A DNA stretch of 64,000 bases from positions 3,968,001-4,032,000 of the forward strand of contig NZ_JACCBB010000001.1 in the NCBI RefSeq assembly GCF_013409345.1, written 5' to 3'. The stretch comes from Kineococcus aurantiacus. GTDB taxonomy: Bacteria > Actinomycetota > Actinomycetes > Actinomycetales > Kineococcaceae. Position 1 is the first letter of the stretch; every line of letters begins with the position of its first letter. The notes below the pieces were generated by a model that was not told the origin of the DNA, did not search any database, and worked only from the letters and a program-made list of their open reading frames with translations. The translations under genes and the position numbers were made by a program. Positions 63,776 to 64,000 of this stretch are shown piece by piece.

Positions 63776-64000
63776 CAGCGCGACTGCAGCACCTGCAGCC
63801 GCTCGACCGCGGAGTGCAGGACGGCGTCGGACTTGCAGAAGGTGAACCGCACCAGCGGTGCGCAGGCCTGCGCCGCGGCGGAGCCGGGGTCGCAGAACGC
63901 CGAGACGGGCACCCCCACCACCCCGGCCAGCTCGGGCAGCCGGCGGCACAGGTCGGTGCCGTCGGCGAAGCCCAGCGGCCGCGGGTCGGCCACCGCGAAG
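63775..64000 (-). CDS. Class I/II aminotransferase, C-terminal fragment (5' part outside window)
   Basis: Only about 75 C-terminal residues are visible. PLGFADGTDLCRRLPELAGVVGVPVSAFCD, followed by PLVRFTFCKSDAVLHSAVERL, is the typical small-domain end of PLP aminotransferases of the methionine/kynurenine group, with the Arg of LVRFTFCK binding the substrate carboxylate. The stop is shared with the start of the zinc-finger gene. The substrate is unknown. Confidence 0.75.
   Translation of the reverse strand, partial: FAVADPRPLGFADGTDLCRRLPELAGVVGVPVSAFCDPGSAAAQACAPLVRFTFCKSDAVLHSAVERLQVLQSR

Overview
The window is a very GC-rich (well over 70 %) actinobacterial chromosome segment with many GTG starts, stop/start overlaps of the GTGA or ATGA type and almost purely G/C third codon positions. 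The housekeeping half (smc, ftsY, amt-glnK-glnD, ffh, rpsP-khpA-rimM-trmD-rplS, two lepB, rnhB, DUF2469, yraN, comM-like, dprA, whiG-type sigma) has the standard order of high-GC Gram-positive bacteria. A soluble chemoreceptor together with a WhiG/FliA-type sigma factor fits a motile actinomycete. Kineosporiaceae (for example Kineococcus) is my best guess, but this is inference from gene content and style, not from a search.

Region 1 (1-14.9 kb) is a catabolic island. A GMC oxidoreductase resembling pyranose 2-oxidase (cut by the window edge) is divergent from a GPH-type sugar symporter gene that carries a one-base frameshift. These are followed by a ROK regulator, a NodD-type LysR regulator and an MFS exporter/importer whose ribosome binding site is buried in a predicted helix. 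A tightly coupled eight-gene operon then runs from a XylE-like extradiol dioxygenase through a C-C hydrolase, a cyclase-family hydrolase, an FAD hydroxylase and a fumarylacetoacetase-family enzyme to a two-subunit CoA transferase and a thiolase. It reads as ring hydroxylation, meta-cleavage, hydrolysis and CoA activation to acetyl-CoA. RNase P RNA (rnpB) follows directly.

Region 2 (15.3-23 kb) is a patch of accessory genes: a secreted CARDB-domain protein, a heptad-repeat charged protein, about 1 kb with only doubtful small ORFs, a cytosolic tandem-GAF chemoreceptor divergent from a MarR regulator across a strikingly palindromic intergenic region, an SDR/XRE divergent pair, and a tiny DUF4236-like protein.

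Region 3 (23-36.2 kb) holds two sugar ABC importer gene sets without ATPase genes. One is divergent from a ROK repressor with a legible promoter/operator; the other is joined to a GH78 alpha-L-rhamnosidase. A purine permease and a zinc alcohol dehydrogenase lie between them. The combination of rhamnosidase, pyranose-oxidase-like enzyme and aromatic ring cleavage suggests use of plant phenolic glycosides.

Region 4 (36.2-64 kb) is core genome: a D,D-carboxypeptidase, acylphosphatase and Bcr/CflA-type drug exporter, then smc to whiG as listed, with a GlnR-type operator before amt, strong hairpins punctuating the ribosomal-protein operon, an RtcB RNA ligase, and at the right edge an M23-like protein, a DksA/TraR-type zinc finger protein and the end of an aminotransferase gene. 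I saw no insertion sequences, CRISPR arrays, tRNA or rRNA genes. Two apparent one-base deletions (near 3000 and near 46054) deserve a check of the assembly.
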